Positions 18,430 through 27,922 are shown, counted from the stretch's first letter. The stretch: DNA of 64,000 nt from Streptomyces sp. RPA4-2 (GCF_012273515.2 NZ_CP050975.2:8060001-8124000); one strand, 5' to 3'. Notes: generated by a model not told the origin, from the sequence alone. Made by a program: numbers and translations.

Positions 18430-19413
18430 TCAGGCGGGTCCGGCGTCCGCGAGCGCGGTGCCCAGCGGCGTGCGCTCGTAGAGCACTTGATGGCCGTAGC
18501 GGCGCGAGGTGAGCAGACCCGCCTCACGGAGCACCGACAGGTGGGCCGAGACGGACGACAGGGCGAGCCCGTGCCGGTGGGCGAGCGAGCTGGTCGTCGC
18601 CGGCTCGCCGAGACCGCCGAGGATGGCGGCCCGGTTGGCGCCCAGAAGTCGCACGAGGGCGTCGGAACCGGGCGGCGGGGCCTGCCACAGGCCGCCTATG
18701 CCGCGCGCCGGATAGACGATGGTGCCCTGCCAGGGCGGGTCGAATCCCGCCGCCACGTCCGGCCACACGAAGACGCTGGGCGCGAGGACCAGGCCGTCGC
18801 CGCCGAGGTCCCGGTCGTGCTCCGTCCGCCTGTGCAGCGTCAGCGTGCCGTTCGCCCAGCTCAGCGAGGGATGGAGATCGGCGAAGAGCCCGGTCAGCCC
18901 GTCGTCCGCGAGCCGGCGCGCCCGGAAGGCGATGTCGGCCTCCAGCACGGCGCGCAGCCGGGGCCAGTACGGGGCGACCAGAGCGTGCCAGACCCGTTCG
19001 CAGAGATCCGCCAACTCCCGTACGGCGCGGGCCGGATCGGCGAGCATGGCACGGCCCTGCGGGGTGTCCGCCGCGCCCGGGGTGTCGGCGAGGGAGCGTG
19101 CCAGGTCGTCGCGGGCGGTGTCGGGGTCGGTGGCACGTACGCGGGCCAGATCCTCCTCGATGGAGGTCAGCGGCCCGTCCGGTGGCGGGCAGAGGAAGTC
19201 CGGGGTGTGACCGGGGTACGGCATCAACAGCCACAGCGGTGTGAGGTCGAGTGCACGCGCCGCCGCCTCCGTCTGCCGCAGCCAGGGCAGGTGGTAGCCC
19301 TGCAGCCGTACCTGCTTGAGGGCGCGGACCGCGCCCTGCGTCTCCCAGAGCGGGGATATCCCGAACCGGCAGCGCAGCAGGTCGTCCGGCCCGAAGCGCA
19401 TGTGGACGGGCAC
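18430..19413 (-). CDS. ArsR-type winged-helix transcriptional regulator (DUF5937-like)
   Basis: A 327-residue regulator. The N-terminal 240 residues are a DUF5937-like ligand-sensing region common in actinobacteria (LLRCRFGISPLWETQGAVRAL). The C-terminal part is an ArsR-type winged helix (LGGLGEPATTSSLAHRHG-LALSSVSAHLSVLREAGLLTSRRYGHQVLY). The start is GTG 19413, eight bases behind GAGGAGG. It diverges from an MFS exporter across an 82-bp intergenic region, the usual arrangement for a repressor controlling its own exporter. The ligand is unknown. Confidence 0.87.
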   Translation of the reverse strand: MPVHMRFGPDDLLRCRFGISPLWETQGAVRALKQVRLQGYHLPWLRQTEAAARALDLTPLWLLMPYPGHTPDFLCPPPDGPLTSIEEDLARVRATDPDTARDDLARSLADTPGAADTPQGRAMLADPARAVRELADLCERVWHALVAPYWPRLRAVLEADIAFRARRLADDGLTGLFADLHPSLSWANGTLTLHRRTEHDRDLGGDGLVLAPSVFVWPDVAAGFDPPWQGTIVYPARGIGGLWQAPPPGSDALVRLLGANRAAILGGLGEPATTSSLAHRHGLALSSVSAHLSVLREAGLLTSRRYGHQVLYERTPLGTALADAGPA

Positions 19414-19495
19414 CGATGGACCTCCTCTGGGGTGGGACTTTCGTCCCCAGCCGAAACACTACGGGCCGCGGCCCCGGGCCGCCAGGCTGCGGTCC

Positions 19496-20749
19496 ATGAC
19501 GCTGAAAGCCGACGCCGACGCCGACGCCGCCCCTGACGCCGACCCGGCCCCCGCTGTCGCCGCCCCGTCCGGGGGCTACCGCGCGGTCTTCGCCGTCCGG
19601 GAGTTCCGGGCCGTCTTCGCGGCGCACGTACTGTCGTTGCAGGGCACCGTCGTGGCCCAGATCGCCCTGGCGGTGCTGGTGTTCCGGCTCACCGCCTCGC
19701 CGCTGCTGTCGGCACTCACCTTCGCGCTGGGCTTCGTGCCGTACGCGGTCAGCGGGACGCTGCTGGCCGGGATCGCGGACCGCTGTCCGCCGCGCCGGGT
19801 CCTGGTCGTCTGCGACCTGCTGTGCGCGGTGTGCGCTGCCGGGATGGTGCTGCCCGGCACACCGATCGCCGTCCTGCTCGTCCTGCGCGGCCTCATGGCG
19901 ACGGTCGGCCCGGTCTTCACCGGGACGCGGGCGGCGAGCCTGGCCGACATCCTCCCCGGCGACGCCTTCGTGCTCGGGCGTTCCCTGATCCGGATCGTGG
20001 CGCAGGGGGCGCAGGTCGTCGGATTCGGGGTCGGTGGGCTGCTGTTGATCGTCGTGCCGCCGCGTGGCGCGCTGCTGCTCACCGTGGCCGCCTTCCTCGG
20101 CTCGGCGTTGCTGCTGCGCCTGGGCACCCGTCGGCGGCCCGCACGCGGTACCCGGGACCGCGCGGACGGTGGCGGCACGGGCCGGCTGCTGGCGGACCGC
20201 CGGGTGCGGTCGCTCCTGCTGCTCGGGTGGGTGCCGTCGTTCTTCTCCGTCGTGCCCGAGGCGCTGGCGGCGCCGTACGCGGATTCGGCCGGCGCCGGGA
20301 CGACGGGGCTCGGCCTCTTCATGGCCGCGATGCCGGTCGGCATGATCCTCGGGGAGTCCCTGGCGGGCGGGTGTCTGAGCCCGACGGTCCGCGGCCGGAT
20401 CGCCGGACCGCTGGTGGCCTGCACCCTGCTGCCCTACGCCGTCTTCCTGGCACGGCCCTCGCTGCCCTGGTCCCTCGCCGCGATGTTCGTGGCCGGCCTC
20501 ACCGGCGCCTACACCCTGGGCGTGGACCAGTGGTTCGTCGACGCCGTGCCGGAGGAGATGCGCGGGCGGGCGATGACCGTGCAGTCGGCGGGGTTGATGA
20601 CGATCCAGGGCGCGGGGATGGCGGCGGCCGGCGCCGCCGCGGAGTTCGTGCCCGTCCATCTGGTGAGCGGCTGGTCCTGCGCGATCGGCACCCTGTGCGT
20701 CCTCGCGGTGCTGCGGACCGTACGGGGGGAGGCGCAGCCGCGCGGATGA
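19496..20749 (+). CDS. MFS transporter
   Basis: A 417-residue integral membrane protein of the major facilitator superfamily with about 12 predicted helices and the loop-2 signature in LLAGIADRCPPRRVLV. The N-terminus has an Ala/Asp run (ADADADAAPDADPAP) of low complexity before the first helix. ATG 19496 was chosen since the frame upstream runs into the regulator promoter. It is divergent from the ArsR-type gene and probably controlled by it, so an efflux role for a drug or metabolite is the best guess. Its stop codon directly abuts the stop codon of the convergent lipoprotein gene with no gap. Confidence 0.88.
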   Translation: MTLKADADADAAPDADPAPAVAAPSGGYRAVFAVREFRAVFAAHVLSLQGTVVAQIALAVLVFRLTASPLLSALTFALGFVPYAVSGTLLAGIADRCPPRRVLVVCDLLCAVCAAGMVLPGTPIAVLLVLRGLMATVGPVFTGTRAASLADILPGDAFVLGRSLIRIVAQGAQVVGFGVGGLLLIVVPPRGALLLTVAAFLGSALLLRLGTRRRPARGTRDRADGGGTGRLLADRRVRSLLLLGWVPSFFSVVPEALAAPYADSAGAGTTGLGLFMAAMPVGMILGESLAGGCLSPTVRGRIAGPLVACTLLPYAVFLARPSLPWSLAAMFVAGLTGAYTLGVDQWFVDAVPEEMRGRAMTVQSAGLMTIQGAGMAAAGAAAEFVPVHLVSGWSCAIGTLCVLAVLRTVRGEAQPRG

Positions 20750-21337
20750 TCAGCCCTGAGGGTCGGGGCACGACGCGGCCGACTGCGTCATCGCCCATCC
20801 GTCCCCGAGCACCTGGACGCTGCTGTCCGCGAGGGAGCGTCGCGCCGGGGCGGGAGGAATCGAGGCGGCGCTGTCCGGACTCGCGCCCGTGGGCAGGGCG
20901 AAGATCGGCAGAGTGACCCGAGCCATCGTGCACGCCAACTGCCGCATGGCGAGGTGGCTGAGGGGCGGGACGTTCTTCGGGAGCTGGACGGAGAAGACCT
21001 TGCCGTCGTCGACCGATACATCCGGTGTGTCCGTCAGACGCGGCAGTTCCGTGGTGGCCGTCTCGGCCTCGCTCCCGGTCGGTCCGTCGAACAGCAGACG
21101 TACGACGGCTCCGAGGTTCCCGGGGTCGTAGACCTTGCGGGGATAGGACACCAGATCACCGTCGCGCAGGAAATAGAGGGGGATCGCGACGGGCGCCCGT
21201 GGCGTCGCGCTGGGAGAGGTCATGCCGCTCGCCGGTACGCCGGCCTGGATGACGTCGGACGGCGGGACTCCGCACGCCGCGAGCGTGAGCGCGGCCGTGA
21301 GACCGACCAGCAGCCCGCCCGCGCGCGAGCCCTTCAC
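20750..21337 (-). CDS. GerMN-domain lipoprotein (AfsQ3-like)
   Basis: A 195-residue lipoprotein. The signal (KGSRAGGLLVGLTAALTLAAC) ends in a lipobox with Cys near residue 22. The mature part has a GerMN-type sequence (IPLYFLRDGDLVSYPRKV, LLFDGPTGSE). Its start overlaps the end of the sensor kinase gene by four bases (21334-21337), so it is the third gene of a response regulator-kinase-lipoprotein operon. S. coelicolor afsQ1-afsQ2-afsQ3 has this order, with the lipoprotein thought to tune the kinase. A modulator role here is inferred. Confidence 0.83.
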   Translation of the reverse strand: MKGSRAGGLLVGLTAALTLAACGVPPSDVIQAGVPASGMTSPSATPRAPVAIPLYFLRDGDLVSYPRKVYDPGNLGAVVRLLFDGPTGSEAETATTELPRLTDTPDVSVDDGKVFSVQLPKNVPPLSHLAMRQLACTMARVTLPIFALPTGASPDSAASIPPAPARRSLADSSVQVLGDGWAMTQSAASCPDPQG

Positions 21338-22983
21338 CGGGCACCCTCGGTGGTCTCGTCGGTGTCCGGGGACTCACGGCGCAGGGGGAGTTCGACCGTG
21401 AACACCGATCCGCCCTCCGGCCGGTTCGCCGCACTCACGCGCCCTCCGTGCAGGTACACGTTCTCCGCCGTGATGGCCAGGCCAAGACCGCTGCTCTCAC
21501 TCCTGGTGCGCGCGGTGCTCGCCTTGTAGAAGCGTTCGAAGATGTGCGGCATGGCTTCCTCGGCGATCCCCGGTCCGCTGTCGGTCACCTCGATCACGGC
21601 CCAGGACACGTCCGCCCGCTCCTCCCTCACCGTCATGGTCAACCGCACAGGCGGCGCCCCGTGCCGCAGCGCGTTGCCGACCAGGTTGGCCATCACCACG
21701 TCGAGCCGGCGCGGATCCACGCGCGTCCTGAGTGTGCCGGGCCGGGGCAGACGGGTCTCCACCCGGCCCTGCCACCCCCGAGCGACGAGGGTGCGCCGGA
21801 CGGACTCGGCCAGGTCGACCTCGTCCAGGTTGAGCCGAACGGCACCCGCGTCGAAGCGGGAGATCTCCATCAGGTCTTCCACCAGCACGCTCAGCCGACT
21901 GGTTCCCTCGCTGACGAGCCGCAGCGCGTCGCCGGTCTCCTGGTCCAGGTGCGGCGCGTTCTCGTCCAGTACGTCGGTGACCGCCGACATCGCCGCCAGC
22001 GGCGTCCGCAGTTCGTGGGAGACGTCCGCGGCGAAACGGCGAGCCCGGGCCTCCAGGCGGCGCAACTCCGCGACCGACCGCTCCAGTGCGGCCGCCGTGT
22101 CGTTGAAGGACCGTGAGAGGTCGGCCAGTTCGTCGGATCCGTTGACGGCCAGCCGGATGTCGAGGTGCCCCTCCGCCATCCGACGCGTCGCCCGGCGCAA
22201 CGCGCGCACGGGACGGAGCACACCGCCCGCGGCCAGCAGCGCCAGGACGACGGCGAGGCACAGTGCCACCAGCGTGGCGCGCTCGATGCCGCCGACCATC
22301 GCCTGGACGTAGGCCTGTTCGGTGTTCTGCGGCACCACCAGGTACATCGCGAACCCCGAGAGCCTGGGCTCCTTCTCCTCGCTGGTGTCGTACGTGACCG
22401 GCATTCCGACGACGAGATAGGGATGCCCGTCGGCGTTCACCCGCTGGAACACCGCGGCGCGGTGGGTTCCCACGGACCGGCGCAGTTCCGGGCTCAGCTT
22501 GTCGGAGATGTCACCCGGCGTGAAGGCGCGGAGGCTGCCGTAGGTGGCCATGACCTGCCAGCCTTGTGACTGGTTGGCGCGGAGCACCTGGTTCACCGCC
22601 GTCTCCAGGTCCGACCGGCGCGGCGGCAGCGGAGTGTAGACGGCCACGGCGTCGACGCTGGTCCGGAACTGCCGGATGACGGAGTCCTGGCTCTGCTGCA
22701 ACACCCCGGTGCGCGCCTCCCGGAAGGCGAGGGCTCCGGTGCTCAGGGCACTGACCACGGCCACCAGGGCGAAGGCCACCACCAGGCGGGGGCGCAGGCC
22801 CCGCAGCGGAAGCGGGGTCTTCGCCAGGACCGCCCGGAGGAACCGCACCGGCCCGCGGCCCTCCCCGGCCGCGACGGCCTCGTGATTCCGTACCACCTCG
22901 CGATCCCCCACCACCTCGCGATTCCGTACGGCATCGCGTTTGCGTACGGTCTTTCGTGCCCGCGCGACTCTCGGGCCGCTCAT
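21334..22983 (-). CDS. Sensor histidine kinase (AfsQ2/MtrB-like)
   Basis: A 549-residue membrane kinase. The order is a charged cytoplasmic N-terminus, TM1 (about 66-88), an extracytoplasmic sensor of about 140 residues, TM2 (about 236-257), HAMP, HisKA with phospho-acceptor His near 323 in DVSHELRTPLA, and an HATPase domain with N-box NLVGNALRHG and G-boxes DSGPGIAE and SSGLGLAI. The N-terminal extension holds three imperfect V-x-(N/D)-(R/H)-E-(V/A)-V repeats, unusual for the family. The start overlaps the response regulator stop (ATGA at 22980-22983). With the adjacent lipoprotein this is an AfsQ-like envelope-signal system, most likely a paralogue, since no sigQ lies next to it. Confidence 0.9.
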   Translation of the reverse strand: MSGPRVARARKTVRKRDAVRNREVVGDREVVRNHEAVAAGEGRGPVRFLRAVLAKTPLPLRGLRPRLVVAFALVAVVSALSTGALAFREARTGVLQQSQDSVIRQFRTSVDAVAVYTPLPPRRSDLETAVNQVLRANQSQGWQVMATYGSLRAFTPGDISDKLSPELRRSVGTHRAAVFQRVNADGHPYLVVGMPVTYDTSEEKEPRLSGFAMYLVVPQNTEQAYVQAMVGGIERATLVALCLAVVLALLAAGGVLRPVRALRRATRRMAEGHLDIRLAVNGSDELADLSRSFNDTAAALERSVAELRRLEARARRFAADVSHELRTPLAAMSAVTDVLDENAPHLDQETGDALRLVSEGTSRLSVLVEDLMEISRFDAGAVRLNLDEVDLAESVRRTLVARGWQGRVETRLPRPGTLRTRVDPRRLDVVMANLVGNALRHGAPPVRLTMTVREERADVSWAVIEVTDSGPGIAEEAMPHIFERFYKASTARTRSESSGLGLAITAENVYLHGGRVSAANRPEGGSVFTVELPLRRESPDTDETTEGAR

Positions 22984-23684
22984 GAGGAACCGAAGCGGTA
23001 GCCGAAGCCACGTACGGTCTGGATGTACCGGGGATCGCCGCCCAGCTCACCGAGTTTTCCGCGCAGTCGCTTCACGCAGGCGTCCACCAGTCGTATGTCG
23101 CCGTGGTAGCTGTGTTCCCAGACCGCTTCCAGCAGTTGCTGGCGGCTGAACACCTGGCCGGGCGAGGCCGACAGGGTCAGCAGCAGCCGAAGCTCGGAGG
23201 GAGCGAGCGCGACGCGTTCCCCCCGATGTGACACGAGGAGTCCGGCCCGGTCGATGACCAGCTCGCCGTGCGCCTCCGCCCGGGGGCGGACGGCGACGGA
23301 CACCGACGCGTCCTGCCTGCGCAGTACGGCCCGTATGCGCGCGTCGAGGACCCGGGCCTGCACGGGCTTGACCACATAGTCGTCCGCGCCGGCCTCCAGC
23401 CCCACGACCACGTCGATGTCGTCGCCCTTGGCGGTCACCATGATGATCGGCACCTGGTCGCGGTCCCTGATCCGGCGGCACACGTCGAGGCCGGAGATGC
23501 CGGGCAGCATGAGGTCGAGAACGACGACGTCCGGACGGAAGGGCCGGAGTCGTTCCAGTCCCTCTTCACCCGTTGCGGCGGCGAAGACGTCGTGCCCCTG
23601 ATGTCGCAGCGCCAGCTGAACGGCCTTACGGACATCTGGGTCGTCTTCGACAAGTAGGACTCGTGGCACTTCGACAGTATGCAC
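22980..23684 (-). CDS. OmpR/PhoB-family response regulator (AfsQ1-like)
   Basis: A 234-residue two-component regulator. The receiver domain has acidic pocket EDD at about 13-15, phospho-acceptor Asp57 in VVVLDLMLPG, and Lys106 in DDYVVKPV. The C-terminal OmpR-type winged helix (LRLLLTLSASPGQVFSRQQLLEAVWEH...RLVDACVKRLRGKLGE...IQTVRGFGYRF) is complete. Residues around GDDIDVVVGLEAGADDYVVKPVQARVLDARIRAVLRR closely resemble AfsQ1 of S. coelicolor as I remember it. GTG 23684 is the likely start; a GTG five codons further in is possible. It is first in the operon with the kinase and lipoprotein. Confidence 0.9.
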   Translation of the reverse strand: MHTVEVPRVLLVEDDPDVRKAVQLALRHQGHDVFAAATGEEGLERLRPFRPDVVVLDLMLPGISGLDVCRRIRDRDQVPIIMVTAKGDDIDVVVGLEAGADDYVVKPVQARVLDARIRAVLRRQDASVSVAVRPRAEAHGELVIDRAGLLVSHRGERVALAPSELRLLLTLSASPGQVFSRQQLLEAVWEHSYHGDIRLVDACVKRLRGKLGELGGDPRYIQTVRGFGYRFGSS

Positions 23685-23882
23685 GGGACGTGTTCGGTGA
23701 CTGTTCGAGAGGAGGGCCGCTGCCGGGAGCTGTTACAGAAGGGTCACAACGGCTGGGGGTGCGCGGGCGGTCTCCGGTCCGGGTGTCGCCGGGCGGCCAA
23801 CCCGCCAGGGGAAACCACTCGTTACTCTTTCGTTATGATCCGAACCAATGGTCATCATCTGGCATGACCAGTCTCGGCTGCC

Positions 23883-24776
23883 ATGCATTCGGCACGAGAG
23901 CTGGCATCCGCACCACCCACCGACATCGACGGCGCCCCCCGGCGCGGTGGCCGGCCGTACCGGTCCTCCCACCGCCGGGGCCGTCCGCGCCGCCGGGGCC
24001 TGGGCCTCCTCCTCGGCACGCTGCTGGCCGCCGGCCTGCTCGGCTCCGCGACGTTCCTGCTCGGCAGCGGACGGAGCGACGCGTCCGGCGAAGCGTCGAG
24101 CGGTGCGCCGCGCCCACCGAGCACGGTGCGCGTCACGCCCACGCCCACCCCGACCCCGTCACTGAGCCCGTCCCCGAGCCCGACCTCCACGAAGATCGAC
24201 GTCCCCTCGACGGGAACCGGCACGTTCGTCGCCGCGCACGCCACCGGCGCGAAGGTCGGCGACGGTGCGCGTCCGCTGCGCTACGCGGTGGAGGTCGAGA
24301 CCGGGATCGACATCTCGCCGGCCCGAGCGGCGGACGAGATCGCCGACATCCTTGCCGCGCCCCGAGGCTGGACCCGCGACGACGCCCACTCGTTTCAGCT
24401 GGTGAGCGCGGAGGCGCCGCACGACCTCACGGTGAGGATCGCGACACCGGGAACGGCGGACGCCCTGTGCTGGGCGGGCATCCACCAGGACACCGGAGGC
24501 GAGTACAACTGCGAGACCCCGGGCGGGGTGGTGGTGAACCTCAGGCGCTGGGTCAGGGGGTCACCCACGTTCGACGGTCCGATCCACGACTACCGGGCCC
24601 TGATCGTCAACCACGAGATGGGGCACTTCCTCGGCTACACGCACATGACCTGCGCGGGCCCCGGTCAACTGGCTCCCGTCATGATGCAACAGATCAAGGG
24701 CCTGCACGGATGCGTCGCCAACGCCTGGCCCTACGACCGGAACGGTCACTTCGTCTCCGGGCCGCACGTGCTGTGA
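23883..24776 (+). CDS. Secreted or membrane-anchored DUF3152 metallopeptidase-like protein
   Basis: A 297-residue protein with a basic cytoplasmic N-terminus, one hydrophobic segment (about 38-60), and a Pro/Thr/Ser-rich stalk (TPTPTPTPSLSPSPSPTST). The globular domain of the DUF3152 family contains a zinc-metallopeptidase motif HExxHxxGxxH in NHEMGHFLGYTH (His244, Glu245, His248, His254). Two cysteine pairs (LCWAG/YNCET and MTCAG/HGCVA) suggest an extracytoplasmic fold. Peptidase activity is implied by the motif, not known for the family. It diverges from the response regulator and ends three bases before the stop of the convergent XRE gene. Confidence 0.85.
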   Translation: MHSARELASAPPTDIDGAPRRGGRPYRSSHRRGRPRRRGLGLLLGTLLAAGLLGSATFLLGSGRSDASGEASSGAPRPPSTVRVTPTPTPTPSLSPSPSPTSTKIDVPSTGTGTFVAAHATGAKVGDGARPLRYAVEVETGIDISPARAADEIADILAAPRGWTRDDAHSFQLVSAEAPHDLTVRIATPGTADALCWAGIHQDTGGEYNCETPGGVVVNLRRWVRGSPTFDGPIHDYRALIVNHEMGHFLGYTHMTCAGPGQLAPVMMQQIKGLHGCVANAWPYDRNGHFVSGPHVL

Positions 24777-24779
24777 ACG

Positions 24780-25685
24780 TCACCCGTGCTCTTCCCCTCG
24801 CGGCGAGACGACCGTGGAGTGCGCGCCCTGCTCCTGTCCGGTCGTGGCGGACCAGGTGGCGAGCAGCTTCAGGCCGTCCTCGGCGGGGGCCCCGGGCGGC
24901 GGGCTGTAGACGACGACGCTCAGACCGCTCTCGTCCGGCAGACTCATGGTCTCCTGATCGAGTTCCAGGTCACCGACGAGCGGATGGTTGAGACGCTTGG
25001 TGCTGTCGCGGAAGACATGCACGTCGTGGGAGGCCCACAGCACGCGGAAGGTGTCGCTGCGGGTGGACAGTTCACCGATCAGGTTCGTCAGCTCCCGGTC
25101 GTAGGGTTTCCTCCCCGCCTCGACGCGCAGCGCGCCCACGGCGAAGCGGGCCATGCGCTCCCAGTCGGTGTAGAACCGCCTGGCCGCGGGGCTGAGGAAC
25201 GCGAACCGGGCGACGTTCCCTCCGCAGGCCGGGTCGGCGTACATCTCCGAGTACAGGGCCCGGCCGATCGGGTTGGCGGCCAGCGTGTCGAGGCGGTTGT
25301 TCATCACGTACGCCGGCAGCTCCGGCATGGCCTCGATGATCCGCGCCACGCTCGGCCGCACCGTGGGCCGGCCCGCCCGCTGCCGCCCGCGGGCCCCGGA
25401 CGCCGGTCCGGCGGCGCGGGCGAGGTCGTACAGGTACATGCGCTCAGTGTCGTCGAGCCGCAGGGCATGGGCGAGTGCGTCCAGCACGCCCTCGGAGACC
25501 CCTCCGAGGCTGCCGCGCTCCAGGCGCGTGTAGTACTCGACGCTCACCCCGGCGAGCGCGGCGATCTCGCCCCTGCGCAGTCCGGGCACCCGCCGCTGAC
25601 CGTACGTCGGCAGACCCGCCTGCTCGGGGGTGATCCTGTCGCGCCGGGAGCGGAGGAATGCGCTGACTGCGTCCCGGTTGTCCAT
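24780..25685 (-). CDS. XRE-family regulator with MmyB-like ligand domain
   Basis: A 301-residue transcription factor. The N-terminal helix-turn-helix (LRRGEIAALAGVSVEYYTRLERG) is followed by the MmyB-like domain (PAYVMNNRLDTLAANPIGRALYSEM... ARFAFLSPAARRFYTDWERMARF), which binds fatty-acid-like ligands in the one characterised structure I know. ATG 25685 opens the conserved DNRDAVSAFLRSRRDRITPEQAGLP. It is divergent from a SnoaL-like gene across about 220 bp, and such regulators commonly control the neighbouring enzyme gene. Confidence 0.9.
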   Translation of the reverse strand: MDNRDAVSAFLRSRRDRITPEQAGLPTYGQRRVPGLRRGEIAALAGVSVEYYTRLERGSLGGVSEGVLDALAHALRLDDTERMYLYDLARAAGPASGARGRQRAGRPTVRPSVARIIEAMPELPAYVMNNRLDTLAANPIGRALYSEMYADPACGGNVARFAFLSPAARRFYTDWERMARFAVGALRVEAGRKPYDRELTNLIGELSTRSDTFRVLWASHDVHVFRDSTKRLNHPLVGDLELDQETMSLPDESGLSVVVYSPPPGAPAEDGLKLLATWSATTGQEQGAHSTVVSPRGEEHG

Positions 25686-25907
25686 GAGGACAGGGTAGGA
25701 GGGCCGCCCGACGGGTGGGGGTCCCTGTCGGTACCCCTCACGGCGAGGACTCCCCCGGCACGGCCGTCTCCCGTTGCATGGTGCCTGTCCCGATCCGCTC
25801 GGGGCACGACCGGTGCGAGGACCCACGAGCCCCGGCCGGACGATCGTCTCGGTGCCGGGTTGCGGATGAGGGCTCGAGTACCTGGACAGGACTGAAGGGG
25901 AAGACGG

Positions 25908-26342
25908 ATGAGCCACGAGAGCGAGACGGTCCCGGCGAGCCGCGCGGACGTCGTGCGGGGGCTGTACGACGCGCTGAGCAAGGGTGACGTGCCGGGTGTC
26001 CTGGCCAGGCTCGCCCCCGAGGTGATCGTCGACGAGCCGGACCAACTCCCCTACGGCGGCGTGCACCAGGGCCGAGAGGTGTTCGTGCGGTCGGTCCTGG
26101 GCGCGATGACGGGCCACGCCGATGTCGCCATCACCGCCGCCGAGGTGTTCGAGGGCCCCACCGGCGTCGTCGGAACCCTCACCGGAACGCTCACGGCCCA
26201 CACCACCGGTGAGGAGTTCCCACTGACCATGGTCGAGATCCACCAGGTCGAGGACGGCACGGTGCGCAAGATCGACGTCTACACCAAGAACCCGCACGAA
26301 CTGGCCGCGTTCTACGCACGCGCCGAGGCGGGCACCCGCTGA
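25908..26342 (+). CDS. SnoaL-like (NTF2-fold) protein
   Basis: A 144-residue single-domain protein of the NTF2/SnoaL-like superfamily (ADVVRGLYDALSKGDVPGVLARLAPEVIVDEP; TGTLTAHTTGEEFPLTMVEIHQVEDGTVRKIDVYTKNP). Members are small-molecule isomerases, cyclases or binding proteins, and the substrate cannot be inferred. ATG 25908 follows GAAGGGGAAG. It is probably controlled by the divergent XRE/MmyB regulator. Confidence 0.85.
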   Translation: MSHESETVPASRADVVRGLYDALSKGDVPGVLARLAPEVIVDEPDQLPYGGVHQGREVFVRSVLGAMTGHADVAITAAEVFEGPTGVVGTLTGTLTAHTTGEEFPLTMVEIHQVEDGTVRKIDVYTKNPHELAAFYARAEAGTR

Positions 26343-26484
26343 CGCCGACGCGGTTCCGAGCCGGCCGGGTCGCCCCACGAAGGGTCCGGCCGACGCCTCA
26401 CGCAGGGTCCGGCCGGTTCGCCTCACGGCAGCCCGAGCGACTCGGCTCCTGCCCACGCCGCGTCGCCCCGACGGCCCTCCTCGC

Positions 26485-27819
26485 TCACGGAGGGATCGCG
26501 TCCAATACGTCCCGCAGGTTCCGCAACACCGTCCCGAGCTCGTTCCGGGGCGGCGTGGCGAGTGCCAGCCGCAGCGCCCGGGGGCGACAGGGGCCCGTGG
26601 CGAAGGCGTCCGCGGTGGACACGAGGATTCCTGCCCGGGCGAGTTGAGCCGCGACGTGATCCGGGCGCTGGTGCGGCTCGAGACCGAGCCAGACCATGTA
26701 CGAGACCGGATGCGCCGTGAAGGGCATCCCCGCCAGCGCGGCGCGGGCGATGTTCTGCCGGGCGGCGGCGTCGCGGCGGCGGTCCTCCTCCCAGCCGGCG
26801 ACCGTGCCGTCGGCGAGCCAGCCCGTGGCGAGCGCGGTGATCAGCCCAGGAGCGCCCCAGGCCGCCAGACGAAGGCTCCTGATGACGGTCTCCACGTGGC
26901 GGCCCGGCAGGACGGCGAAACCGAACCGCAGTCCGGGAGCCGCGTTCTTGGACAGTCCGGCCACGTAGCAGGTGCGTTCGGGGGAGAGTGCCTGAAGGGG
27001 AGGCGGCGGTGACGGGTCGAGGAAGGCGTAGGTGCCGTCCTCGATGATCAGGCAGTCGTGTGCGCGGGCGAGGGCGACAAGACGGTCACGCCGTTCCTGG
27101 TCGAGGACCCAGCCGAGCGGGTTGTGCAGGGTGGGCATCGCGTAGATCGCGCGGACGGGGCGTGTGCGGCAGAGGCGGTCGAGCGCGTCGAGGTCGGGCC
27201 CGGTCGCCGTGACCGGGGTCGGGGCCAGGTCGAGTCCGTGGGCCGAGGCGAGCAGTCTGACGCCGGGGTAGCTGAGCGCGTCGACCGCGAGGACGTCACC
27301 GGGCCTGGTGAGAGAACGCAGCACGCAGTCGAGACCCTGCTGCGTGCCACTCGTCAGCAGGACGTTCGCCGGCGCCGTGTCGATCCCCCGCCCCAGCAGG
27401 TAGGTGGCCACGACCGCCCGCTCGTGCGGGCGGCCGCCCGGCGGGTCCTGCCGGAGCAGCGCCTCGGCCCCGCCCGAGACGGAGAGGGCACGCAGGGCCC
27501 GGCGCAGCCGGTCGGACTGGTCCTCGCCCAGCGGCTGGTTGAACGACAGGTCCGCGACCCTCGGCACCGGCAGGGACCGGGAGGGCTCGAGGCCGTCGTA
27601 GCCCGATCGCACCCGTACGAACGTCCCGCGTCCCGGTTCCCCCACCACCAGGCCCATGGCGGCGAGTTCGGCGTAGACCCGGGTGGCCGTGGCCAGCGCG
27701 ACCCGTCGTTCGCGCGCGAGAGCGCGGTGCGTCGGCAGGCGGGTGCCCGCGGGGAGCCTGCCGGACCTGATCGACGCCGCGAACTCGTCGACGACGGCCT
27801 TGTAGGAGGACGGCCGCAT
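26485..27819 (-). CDS. MocR/PdxR-type regulator (GntR HTH fused to aminotransferase fold)
   Basis: A 444-residue regulator with an N-terminal GntR winged helix (YKAVVDEFAASIRSGRLPAGTRLPTHRALARE) joined to a fold-type I PLP-dependent aminotransferase-like domain. The PLP lysine is in YVAGLSKNAAPGLRFGF, and YAMPTLHNPLGW carries the Asn of the cofactor site. MocR proteins use PLP or an amino compound as effector and seldom retain transaminase activity. ATG 27819 was chosen as the start of the GntR domain. It diverges from an enoyl-CoA hydratase gene about 100 bp away, the likely target. Confidence 0.9.
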   Translation of the reverse strand: MRPSSYKAVVDEFAASIRSGRLPAGTRLPTHRALARERRVALATATRVYAELAAMGLVVGEPGRGTFVRVRSGYDGLEPSRSLPVPRVADLSFNQPLGEDQSDRLRRALRALSVSGGAEALLRQDPPGGRPHERAVVATYLLGRGIDTAPANVLLTSGTQQGLDCVLRSLTRPGDVLAVDALSYPGVRLLASAHGLDLAPTPVTATGPDLDALDRLCRTRPVRAIYAMPTLHNPLGWVLDQERRDRLVALARAHDCLIIEDGTYAFLDPSPPPPLQALSPERTCYVAGLSKNAAPGLRFGFAVLPGRHVETVIRSLRLAAWGAPGLITALATGWLADGTVAGWEEDRRRDAAARQNIARAALAGMPFTAHPVSYMVWLGLEPHQRPDHVAAQLARAGILVSTADAFATGPCRPRALRLALATPPRNELGTVLRNLRDVLDAIPP

Positions 27820-27922
27820 AGGGCACCTGCACTGACCTGTATCTAGGACAATGAGTGGATCGGCACAGGTTACGGCTCCTAGCCTCGACGCGTCCAAGCA
27901 CAGGCGGAACGGAGCAGGTGGG

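Noticed and set aside
18735..18755. tRNA-like GGTCGAATCCCGC stretch
   Set aside because: It resembles a T-arm but lies inside the ArsR-type gene and has no acceptor or anticodon stem around it.
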